64,000 nucleotides of DNA, from NCBI RefSeq assembly GCF_030867145.1, contig NC_134454.1, positions 70,724,308-70,788,307 of the forward strand, read 5' to 3'. The notes beneath the pieces are model-generated. The model was not told the origin of the DNA. It ran no database searches and saw nothing but the letters and a program-made list of their open reading frames with translations. Below, piece by piece: positions 35,301 through 47,300 of this stretch. Position 1 is the stretch's first letter, and every line of letters starts with the position of its first letter. The position numbers and the translations under genes are program-made. This stretch comes from Opisthocomus hoazin (Eukaryota; Chordata; Aves; Opisthocomiformes; Opisthocomidae).

Positions 35301-38300
35301 TCCTTTTGACTCATGTTACACTGGAAGCTTTTATCACTCTGTTGCCTGTGGCAGTATGTTTATTACCTCTGTCCTCATCCTGGCACTTCAGGCTCTTAGA
35401 GAATGCAAAAGACTTGTTATTACTTGCTTTACCTGGATGCTGCTATATGTGCCTCACAACGTGACGGTCTCCTAGTAAGAGAAGTAGCATCGATGTTTGT
35501 GAAGGTCTGCAGAACTGGGGACGGTCATAGTGTTGTGTGTGGTGATTAGGCAGTGCATTGTTAGTTAGCTGTTCTTCATACACCAGCAACTGACTACACT
35601 GCCACATCAACACATCACTGTTGAGACAAGAATATAAACACTGTTATCATAAATATCTCATTGGATTCTTAGCTGGTGTGGGGCCCAATGCCTGCCGACT
35701 TCCCCTGACTGAAAGGAGCTGTGCTAGGTTATGCAAACTGGGTAAATGTAAGGTATAAAAAGAAGTGTAACTGTGTTTGACACACTTAGGCAGCTAATTC
35801 AGCTGGTCTCTAAAGTATTTACCAAATTATGTAAGTATTAAGTAAGAGTTTCAGGTTTGGGCCCTATATGGATATGTTTCTCTGACGCCACTAAATGCTG
35901 ACTGGAGCACTGATGTATGGACTCAGCAAACAAGTATTTTCTGATAATACTTGAATTAACAGGGACATGCCCAACCGGTGAATGAAATGGATTTAGAGTA
36001 TTTGCACTCTCAGGCAATTTTTTGGAAAGAGGTGTTTAAGTGGTGTCTGTTGGAGATAATGAGGGTATGTCAGACTTAAGGAGTAAAGGAAGCATGAAGT
36101 GTTGGGATGAAGGATGCAATAGGTTATGCTCAAATGGAGTTGAAGAAACTTTAACATTCATGGACTGGATTCTGTTAACCTTCTTGAGGGCAGTTTTATC
36201 TTAAATTGGTGGGATTATTTAAGAATCCACTAAATAGGTCTTAATCTGTTTCTAGCATTTGTAGTTCAGTTATTTTTTAATATCCTACATAAGCTGTAAG
36301 TGGATATTTATTCAAATATGTATTTGTATTACTTTATTGGCTTTTGACTATAGATAAATGCATGCTTGTTCTAACTTTCGTTTGATTTTTTTGCCTTTCT
36401 AAGTCTGTGTAGATCTGGCAGTTAAAAATTTTTTATTTTTACCCTGGATAACTGGTAACTTGGTTTTAAGAAAGAAGCGGTTAGTTTATTGATGATCTGC
36501 CCTAAATACTACATTGGAAGAGCTGGTACGTCTCATGAAGAATAAGTAATACAAACATATTGAGTTTTTGGAGAAATGTTAGTTAACAGTAAACTTTGAG
36601 AAACTTAAACTCTTTATAGATTCAGGACTGAATCATACCTATATTCAAATTTCTACAGAAGATGGTTGTAGTGAATTCTGACAAAATGGTGAAATAAGGA
36701 AGTCAGTGACTCTTCTGTCAGACAAAACCTTCTTTTTCTAGGAATCTGAAGTACAAGTAATTTGGGAAGCAGCGAGTTAAATAATTCTGTCCACTCACTT
36801 GCTAATATCCCATGCTATTTCTGAATACCAGGAAAGATATTTGGTCTTAATGCTGGCATTGAGTTATTTAAGATTATAGTGTATCCTGTGAAAAACAGAG
36901 TATGAGTTTTAGCGAGTGAATCACAAGCAAGGTGTGCACACTCTCTTTCCTTGTGATCCCTTCCAGACTAGACAATGATACTGCACTGTTATCTTTCATA
37001 GGGTATTTAAAGAACTTAAGTGAAATTTCCCATATGCTGAGTAACTCCCAGGCAATACTAGCACTAAAATAGATTTTTTTTTTTCCAGGTGTTCCCCTAA
37101 CAGCATGCAACATGTCTTTATACCTACCCTTTTTTATTCAGTGATACGAAAAGCAGGGAGCTATAGCAGTGCGCATGAATTGACATGCATGTTTTAGTCA
37201 CATTTTCAAGTAAAGATACCATCCGCCATTTATGGGGAAAACATTGTGTCCTGCTACTTAATTCTGTGGAATCTAGACTGCTCCTAGTGAGGGGAGAGGA
37301 TCTGGATCTCAGTTCCCTTCCTGCTCCATCAAAGCATCAGGGACATGTGACAAAAATCAGCTGAGATATTCTGCTAAAAGTTCCCAGGGCTGGAACTGTA
37401 CAGGAACAATCATATGGGAGTAAAACACAGGGCCTCAGCGTAAGAATAGGAACTGTCTTGGCACATTGGATGTGCAATCTTGCAGGCTAATGGCAAACTG
37501 CTCAGAGGCTGGTCTAAAATGCTAGCAGTAGGCACATTGGGACTAACTAGACCTTTACATAGCGCTTAACTGATGTCTGAAAGTCAGAGTGGCTAAAATT
37601 GTCATGCATAAAGTTTGACTTCCCTCCCAAAATGATGGTTGTCATTACTGAGGGTGTGTTGTTTTTTTTTTTTTAATCCTCCACATCAATATCATTACTC
37701 AGTCTTTTAAAATCTTATGATGTCCTTATTCTTCAGGGGTTTTCTGTGAAATTCTCAAGGAATTCCAGATTCATGAAAACATACCTTTTTTTTTACTTTT
37801 TAATTTCTCACCTTTTTAATACAGTTAAGTGGCTGTCTTTATGGAAAATGTTTTGAAGCACTTAATGTATTTTCAGTCACTGTTAGTCTTACAAGAGAAC
37901 AACACTACTGCTACCAGTCCTTTTTCATAGAGAAAACTCTTCTGAGATGCTGCTTTCTTTTGCTTCTGTTATCTCGGCCCTCCTTTAAGACTTGGACAGC
38001 TGGAATGAGGTTCCTTATTCCAATTTACTGTCTCCCTTCATCAAACAGATAAAACACTCGGCAGTTTGAAATGGGACGGTGGAACAGAACTGGAAATAGG
38101 TTTGCAGTTACATGCAGGATTGGGGAGAATGCAAGGTGAGAAGAGTGGGGCTTGAGGCATGAACCTTCATCCCTTGCTTCTACCTCTACTTGAAGACTGC
38201 TGTTTTATTCCAGAGATGTGAGGTAGATGGCTGGGGAGCATTGTCTCAGAAAGATGTCTGTTACTGTGCCAGGCTGCTGATTTTTGTTGCCCCCTGAATC

Positions 38301-41300
38301 CTGCTGTAAGCGATGATGTATACTCACATAGGCCCTGCCTTCATCCAGGTCAGAAGTCTGGGAATCCAGCAGGAGAGTAGCTCACAGCCAAGGCACTGCT
38401 GCAGTGCAAATGTCTGGTGAAGGCTAAAAAGGTTAAAGGTGTTGCTGTAAAGGTGAAGTGTAAAATTAATCAAAAAGCAGGCAAGGAAACATTGTTTTGA
38501 TTTTTTTTCTTTTTCTTTTAATAATTTTATTTTCTACATACAGTTTTTTACAACTCAGTTGACAGCTTCACAATTCAGTAATCTTCCTCGAGAAGATATT
38601 GCAAAGGTGGTATCTTCAGTTGCATTTGTCTCTAAAAACCCTGGTATGATACTGCTGGGCCTCATGTCTTTCAGTCAGGGCAATTATGTGTTAATGGAAT
38701 ATCAAAATCTGTTTGTTACTGGTAGATGGGAAATAAATCTCTTCTGTGCAAATACTGAGTAATTTATCAACAAATCCTGTTCTTTTTAGCTATCTCCCTT
38801 CTGGTGACAATTGTAATTAGCTGTCGTCAGCAATTTAAAGAAACATTCAGAAACTTTATGAAAATTGAAGGTCCATCCTGCAAGGCACTGAGTGCCTCGC
38901 CATTCTCAGTAACCTCAGTGGTGCTCAAGGCTGTTGCGGGAGCCAAACCAATGTTAATAGACATAGTGTAGCTGAAAATACCAACGACAAAGAGAAGTAA
39001 AATCACCTGATGGTTTAGCTTCTAGCAGCATTTCCTTGGAGTGTAGTAAGGCTGTGTACCCATGCTGTTGAATGGATTCACAGTATGAATGGCTTTTTCA
39101 GAGGTCTTCTCTTTTTTTCATGATAATCTGCCTGATTAATGATGCTACTTCTGGCTTGATACTTTCTATGGGCTCTTCAGGTCTCCAGAATTTCACAACT
39201 TTACCCTCAGGGTTGACAAGGTATTTCCAGAAATTCCATCGAGGCTCTTTCTTTGAAGAATCTGTAAGAATTGCATCAGATCATTTTAGTGACTTACACT
39301 TGTCATTGTTTCATTACCCTGCAGCGATTCTTCAGCTATTTATGCTGAAGTAATCTCACTTTGTTCTTTGCTAGTAGTCTCAGGCATGGATTTACTGGTT
39401 GGTGTTAATGATCTGAAAAGTGGGAAGTGAATGATGCTTTCCCCTTCTTGTGAAACTGTTTAAGGATTCCTACTTTTACTACCCTCTGCTTCCTAAAGAG
39501 GAGGATATGAGGGCTGCATTCTTATTTGGGCAATCTCCAGTTTTATGTTGGTTTAGGGGAAGTGAAATGGGAGCAGGAAGTCATGCAGGGGATGGCTTAA
39601 TTCAGCTCCTTTCATCCCATAAGGCAAAACTTTACTGGTATCTTTGTTATAATGAATAGCTGGCAAGATAATTTCTGAGGTTAAGGGACTATCAGGAAAC
39701 TATGCGACTCCTAGCAGAAGCAGTTTCTTGACTCTGGCTTTGTCCTTGGAGTCTCACGGGTTTAAAGGAAAATCTCTTTTTGAGAGAAGAACTAGAAGAA
39801 AACTCCAGATTTTGACTGGGGAATAGGTGTCTGGTGGGGAACAGTCCTGAACTCTACACTGATTCTTGGAAGCAATGGGTTGAATTTTGCTATTGGACTA
39901 CATTTGTAATGTCACAACTGTAAGGGGACACCATGGCAAGCAAATGGCTATGGTAATGCTCATGTCTTGGAGGCTCTGGCGCAGCTGGTGATTCTGTCTT
40001 TGCTGAGTTGTTGTATCTAGGATCAGTCTTGAAGTAACATAACCACATCTCTGAATATTCTTCTAGTGTGCATCAATCCATATGAATAACTCATACAACA
40101 CATTGGAAGCTGGACATTATTTGAGGAGAGGTGAGGCCACAAACATTGCACTGGACTAACAAAATGCCTTACTGGTGTCAAAGCAACTAGAAGCAGTTGT
40201 GTAAAGGCCCTGGCACCATGTTTTGCACTAGGCTGTCTGACAGTGCTGCACAAATCGTAGCTAGCAGTCACAGTCACAAGAGGGTGTAGCATGAATATGT
40301 TCAACCTTCTGATTGTCAGCATGGCTACATGAAGAAAACAGGTGCTTCTTTAATTGAAGATCCACAGTAATTTCATGTGAAGCAGAGAAATGCGGCAAGA
40401 GAAAGATCTTATTTCAGAATATTTAAGTACCAGAGGATCTTTCTCTTTCTTGTGGGTGAACAGCCTGTCAAATAACCAACTGAGTGAATCTGGCTGTTCT
40501 GTTTCTGTGTAGGTATTGCACTGGTAGCTAGAATCTGCATTCATCCCACTCAGCTGGTACCTACGTGCTCTAGTTGCCACTGTAATGAACCGAGAAGAAC
40601 CTCCAGAGTGCATTCAGTAATTCCATTGGACATCGGGCAACTCAGAGCAACAACACTTTACCCTGCGGTCTTTGGTGACATGCCTAAGGGGAGGCAGGAA
40701 GAAACAGTTACAGTGACAACGGTGACCAGACCACTTAAATGACTCCTAAATGTTAATAATTTTCAAGTAGATAAGAGGCATCACAGAGGATATGGCAAGA
40801 AGTAACACACTTCAGTGGTGTAAGAAAGATTTAATTTAGATGTTGAAACAGCTTTCTGACAAGAGGAGCTGTTAAGAACTGGAATAGACTGGGAGGTTCT
40901 GGAATTGCTCATACGACTGCTGTAATAATGTGGAGAAGCACAGGTAGTACTGATTAGGGCCACTGTGATCCTGTCTTGGGGCAGGGAGATGGAATAGAGG
41001 TTTGAGCCTTCCCCTACCTTATTTTCTAGTTCAAATGATGTGATAGAGAAGGATTATGTTCTAGTTATACTTTCTTTCAAACCAGTGTTTAGTATGGGGC
41101 AAAGACCTGGCCAAAGCTCAGGAAAATTCAGAGCGGCTTTTCAAGCTGGCTTTGGGTCTAAGAGCTCTGTGGTCAACTGAAGAGAGTTTCATGTTGCTTG
41201 TGAGAGTATGAAGTTTTAAGTCAGTAAATGCTTGCTGCAACAGGAGTATTTGTGTGAGTGGGTTTTGCAGGCTGGACCCTGAAGTTCGTAAGACGAATTA

Positions 41301-44300
41301 ATGCAAATCAGTGATTACATATAACTACAGCGTATATAATCCTGGTTTACAATACAGTTTACATAAAGGTGGACATATGACTGCTAAAAAAATGAATCCT
41401 CTCATCTGCATGTATTTATGAAAAATCTTCATGTAATTTTATGACCCCCCTATACATCTTTGTCCATAGGAAAAATTGTTTTTCAACAAAAGTCATGTAA
41501 CTTGAAATGGGATTTTGTAGGTGGGAATCTTTGCACTCAAGTTTCTGCACCCACAAAATGGATGTTTCTAGCTAGGCTCGCCACAGTAGGCTGTTTTTAT
41601 AATCAGTGAGGAGAAATGGATGCTTTCAGGGTGCAACTCTTCTGACCGTATTTTTGATATCCACTTTGAAACAAGACGAATTGTATGCTGAGTGCCTGTT
41701 TCTCTCCATAGACTATGAAGACTACGATGTTTCCTGACAGACAGACCAGAATGTAGGGAGAATACCATGGTTACGGGCAGCTTGATATATAAAAGAAAAG
41801 TTACCTATTAGAAATTTAAAGGCAGGCGCTGCTTCTGATCCTAGGATCTTGATTTTGTGGAAAATTGGGAAGGTTACTCCGTAATTTCCTTTGGCAAATG
41901 ATTCTATTTCCTGGCTTGAGCTGGGCTCTGATTCTCCAAATTGGTTGCAGGGAAAAGCCAGCACAGTGAAGTGGGAGGGACCAAACTCTCTGTGGAGTTC
42001 TTGCAGAGCGATGTAATTTTTGTCTGTGTGTTGGCAGTGACTGGCCACGTTTACAACCAAAGTTGCCTTCAGAGAAATAAAGTTATAATAGTAAGAAAAA
42101 AAGTGTAGAGATGGCATACAGATTACAATTAAGTCTTAAAATAGCATCTCCCCCTACCACAGTCGTTCCTGTCGGAAAGCTAACTTTGATCATAATTTCA
42201 TTAAACAGATGAGGATGATAGCAGTTTAACGTATTTACTTTTGGACAGCCTGTTCTAAAAATCCAATAAATGGATGAACTTCAACTTATAGCTTTGTTTA
42301 AATGTAAGTATATAAAAAAGCAGGTATTTAGGACAGGCACTAAAATCATATTTACTAGATCAGCTTCCAGAATTCAACACAACATGCTACCATTCTTAAC
42401 TAAGATTAAAATGTATGGATTGTATTGTTAGGCTATAATGACTTATAATAAAGAATATGAAAAAAACATTTTTCTTGATTTATTAGATCTAATACTTAAT
42501 TTCTGGAGCAGGCCTAGAGAAAATAAATTCCTCTCCAGTTTACTGTTGGAAGAATAGGCATTTAGCACAAATCTATGCTGAAAAATCCCACAACCAAACT
42601 TTCGACCTACAAAGGGATACCTGTTTTTCAGTAGAGATTCAAGACAATGATATAATGAAGTTGTAACTTACTTTCCCTCTGTACTTCTCCAAGGAAACGA
42701 TCCTTCCTCGTGAATCCTTGACTTCGAAAGAATAAAAATCTTTGATTTTAGGTTTAAAGAATCTGAGTTGCAGCAGGCAGAGAATGGCGGTACAGAAAAC
42801 CATTGACAGAAAGACAGCAAACACCCTGGCTTTGGGCACTGAGTATTTCAGAGGATAAGTAGTTGTGAGAGGCTCCATTTTCGAAATCTTGGGAGAGGAG
42901 CCTGGGCAGGCCTGGAATGTGAAGGAGGAGCTGAAATATGAAACTCACAGCTCGGACTGGGAAGAACAAGCCGCTCATTTTGTCCCTATTGTGGACGGGT
43001 CTGTTTCGTGTCACAGTGCCTCTGCTGGGCTGCAGACTTCTTTAGTGAAGGACAGAAATCTTTCTGGGAAAAAAAGTAAAATAAATGAGTGAAAAGTGTG
43101 TTCCCATCACTGAAGGATGCTGATTGCTCCATTTAACTGACCCGTGTGGGCTACTCCCGTGCCCGTCTGCGCACTGCACTGCAAGCCAGTGGGGCCTACT
43201 GAGGGTCTGTTGTGGAGCTCCAGCACATCCCCAGGCCCCTCCGCCATCCCTGGCAGAGACGTTCAGCAGCATCAGACAGACCTGGAGAAGCGGGCTGGGG
43301 GCCAGGAGCTCAGGTAGACAGCAGGCGGTATGGCTGAAACCACCCCGTTTACATTCTCAGTCCTGCCTCTTGTCAGCTGCGGTGGCATCACGGGCAGCTT
43401 TGTTTGTAAAACTGCTGCAGCGCATGGGGCAGAGGAAAACTCCTTGATTACAGGCTGGCATATGGGAAGATAATAAAATGGGATTTTTTGGTAATGGAGG
43501 GGCACTGATGGTGGAAAATTAGTTGCTTTTTTATTGCTGCTGGCCATTGGGCAACTAGCAGTGCTGAGATGAGAAGATGGAAGGTCTGTACAAGAGACGA
43601 ATGAGTTAACTGAGAATCTCAGGTATAAGCCAGGCAGCTCCAGTGGTGTTTTGCTGAGGCAATTGTGAAAGACACTCAGAACTTTACAGCCACGCAAGTC
43701 TGGTGTTTTATCTGTCCTCATTATATTGTTTTATATTTTAAAGGTGTTTGCCTGTTGCTCTTGCTTTCTGAAGGTACAGCAATGTGTAGTGGTTACAACT
43801 CAGTTATGGAAAAAATAAAATTGTCTTTCTTCATGTCTTCCCTTGCTCAGTTCTTCCCTCTTTCTGTCCATTTGCTATTCCCTCTCTTCCCGATTTTTTT
43901 GCTGCTCTTAGACGCTACAGTTAAAAGGATGAGAACAGAATGGGACTTTCTGAAGGTGAAACCTGCAATCTGGGAGTCTGTTGCTTTTCAGTGACTTCAG
44001 TATCACCTCAACTATTCTTGATTAGTACAATATCATAGTAGTGTGTTCAGCCATTTCTGTAATCTCTAAATAGCTATAGTCCATGTTTGTTCAGTTTAAC
44101 TAGACTAAAAAGTGAGTTTCATACAGTTCTGCATGACAGAGAGATGCTTGGGAAATACTGGGAAATTCCAGTATTTATATGGGTGTTTCCTGTGATCTGA
44201 GGACGTGTGAGCCTTGATCTCTGCCTGGCAATAAGGCCTGTGAGTGTGGTGTTTCGGTGGTGGGGACAGAGAAGGCACAGACTTCTGTGCTGAAATGATC

Positions 44301-47300
44301 AAAGCTGTTCTCAGCAGCCAAACACAGGTGACTAATGCTGGCTTTAAAAGCAAGTTTGAAAGTGTTTGATTTCAGAAAACACATGCAAGATCCTGGTGTC
44401 TAAGTTACATCTCAACGGCTTGTAATATGAATCTAGTATTTCAGAAATAAAAAAAATTACAATACTAAATATATTATAAATATTTCCTGGAGTACCTGCT
44501 AATGATCCAGAAGCCTATTATACCTCCTATGCTTCCTTACTGTTGTTACTGTCACCTAAAACATTGCTTTAAAACTGAAAAACAAAATCTTGTATTCAGT
44601 ATTATCTAGGCTCTTACATTTCAGATTTCAGTATGTTCTTGTGTTTTATGTTTCTCTGACAAATTGCTCTATGACTGAATTTGAAAGTAAGAAGTGTAAT
44701 CTGTCATTTAATCTTTATTTAGTATGCCTGAATAGATTAAAAAGTGTAAGATAACATTAACAGTAATAACATGAGCAAGCCACAGTGGTGGTGAGAAGAT
44801 TCAGAAATCGGAAGAGATCATAAGTCCTCCTTCGGGTGAAGATCAGAAAACCAGCCTGGTTCCAGACAGCCAACGTGTGGCTTTGCCCAAATGCCCATCT
44901 CTCTGGAAAGACCAGATCCGTGAGCCTACGCTAAATGTCTGAAGATGCCTTGGGTCTTCCAAAGGCCAGTGCCATAGCCTAGTGCGTGAGTGATGCAGAT
45001 TTAGGTTTTTTTCTCTGCCACAGGCTTTCTGTGTGACTGTTGATTCAGGGGTACTTATCTGAAGAGAAACATTTGTTTTTTTCTGTTTTTTCCTCCCTCT
45101 TTCTCTGCTGATTCAAAGATCCAGTAAAAAAAAACCTAACAGTACGATGTGTACTGTTATGCAGATATCCTTTATTACAGCACCAGGCACGCAAGGGGAT
45201 CTCTCCTCCAAACGCCTGCACCAAACACCCTGTCATTTCAAGTTAAATACAATCACAATATACATATTCGTCCAAGAAATGCTTAGCATATTCATGACTT
45301 TTCTGATAACTAATTAGCATATGTTAATGTCTTTCATGCATGTCTGTTAGCATCCTCGGGTGGTCTTTGGGGGTCCTAAGATGAAGGCTTAAGCTCCTCA
45401 TCACAGTGTCTGCTGGTCGACCTTTGTTTCTGCGTGGACTCATTTCTAAGATCAGTATACTGTGTCATTCCAGGTTGTTTTGGTCTGGTCTTGTTGCCGT
45501 CTCGGTGCCTCCTTATCTCTGTAGCTTGGTGCCTCTGCCCTCCCAAGGCCGAGCTGTCTGGAGTGGAATTATTTAGGAGCCTCTTTTATCCTACAGTTAC
45601 CCCAGTTGTTCGCTGAGGACCAGGACTGCTTTTGTTTGAATTAATTATTTTGTCTAACAACTTAAAGTGATAACTTGTGCCAACATTCATCCAGTACATT
45701 CCTTAATCGAAACAGGGATTAGTCTAACAGTTACATCATTAGGTCACTATGCATGCAGGAATACAAACTGCAATAATAAAAACTACTAACAACTGGAAAA
45801 TATTAAATCTTCTTTGTTATAGTTTCGCATTTCTTATGATCCCTGCTGTCACCACCGAGGTGACTGGCTGCTGGAGCCATCCAGCGCCCAACATCCATTT
45901 CCGTGGCCTGTTGCTCCGAGGCGGGCTGAGCCCAGGCGGCGTGGCAGAGGAAAGCCTGACCCGGCATGAAGGGACGGGGTGGTAGTGGGCCGGGACGGAT
46001 GGTGGTGTTCTGTCTCCTTTCCCTGGCGCAGGTCCCAGGCTCGGAGAGCACCGCGTACTCCAGGTTTAAGCGCTCCATTACGAGGAAGCTGGCGGCCAGG
46101 GCTGCGGTGTCGAGCAGCCCCGTTGTCACGAGATGGCAGCAGCTGCACGCGAGAGGCGGCGGCCGGACCCATCGTCGGGCCTGCGGGCGGCCCCGGCTCC
46201 TCAGCGCCCCCGGGGAGACGTCAGGTCAGACGGGAGGAAGGGACGGCTTCGTGGAGCGGATGGCCTCACGCAGGGACTTCTGAAATTACCCGGAGCGGGG
46301 AATTAGCGCAGGTGTGGGTTGGTGTTCCCTGGTGTCCCGTTGCCGAGGGCACTGGATGTGGCGGCAGCTGCGGTCAGTGCAGACCTTCACGGGCAGAGCG
46401 TCCCCTCGGCAGGCGTACACTGCTGTGGTGAGAGGACAGCTGGGTAGCCTAGGACAGCAGGCCATACAGACAGCGAAGTCAAGGTGGGGTGAAACGAAAG
46501 AGAGAAAAGAAAGTCTTATCCCGAGCCAAGCAATGCCTGCTGCAGACCAATGTTTTTTGCTCTACGATGGGGTCTGTATTGGACTGGGTTTCAGCTGCAC
46601 TGGGCTGCAGCAGCACACAGGGTTTGTTGCTGCACCTTCAGATCTGGAATGGGTACAGTAACTGGCAGGAGAATTCGTACAGGCCTTTCTCCTTCCCTTC
46701 CTTCTGCTTCTCCTTGGCCTTACACACAGCTGCTGCAGTCCCAGCCCTAACAATGGAACTTGGACCAGTCGGCCTGCCTGGATGTGGTGTAGTGTACGCT
46801 CACTGAAGGAGAAGCTTGCCCTGTGTTATTGTCTGTCCTCCAATGTGTAAGGCTTCAAGTGCTGACAAAGGGACACTCGCACTCAGCTCACCTTAGGGAG
46901 AGACTTACCCGAGGGCCATTCGGAGCACATAACTTGCAGTGCTCTGCCTTGGTCTGGGAAGAGCTGACTCTAGGAGAGGCTGTTTCGTTCCGTCGACAAC
47001 AGAGGGAGCTGACGAAAGGTTAAATGAGCCTTTGAACTCACTAACTCCTAGCAGTGCCAGGGGAAAGTGAGGAAGGGTTTACATGCTCTGTGTACAAGAA
47101 GAGCTTCCTGGAAGATATAGGGAACTAAACATGGCTCATTTCTTGATTAATAATTGAAATCTTTAGAGAGCAAATAGAAGATGCTGTTTAGTGTTCAGGA
47201 TGTGTTCATACAATGCCATGGCAGTTGGTCAGAAAGTGCAGTTTTATTTTCTGCTAAGCAGAATACCAGAGCTGTTCAATAATACCTGCTCAGCTCTAGA

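Larger units (their letters stand above)
32625..46031 (+). other. CDC20B: CDC20B intron 2 (~13.4 kb)
   Basis: It holds four miR-449-family hairpins within the first 3 kb, the antisense GPX8 gene in the middle, an old SINE remnant at about 44.97 kb and a solo LTR at 45.2-45.7 kb. The stretches 35.7-38.5 kb and 43.0-44.9 kb show nothing recognisable. Confidence 0.85.

Noticed and set aside
45849-46172. Minus-strand frames antisense to CDC20B exon 3
   Set aside because: They are shadows of a GC-rich sense exon with clear homology on the plus strand.
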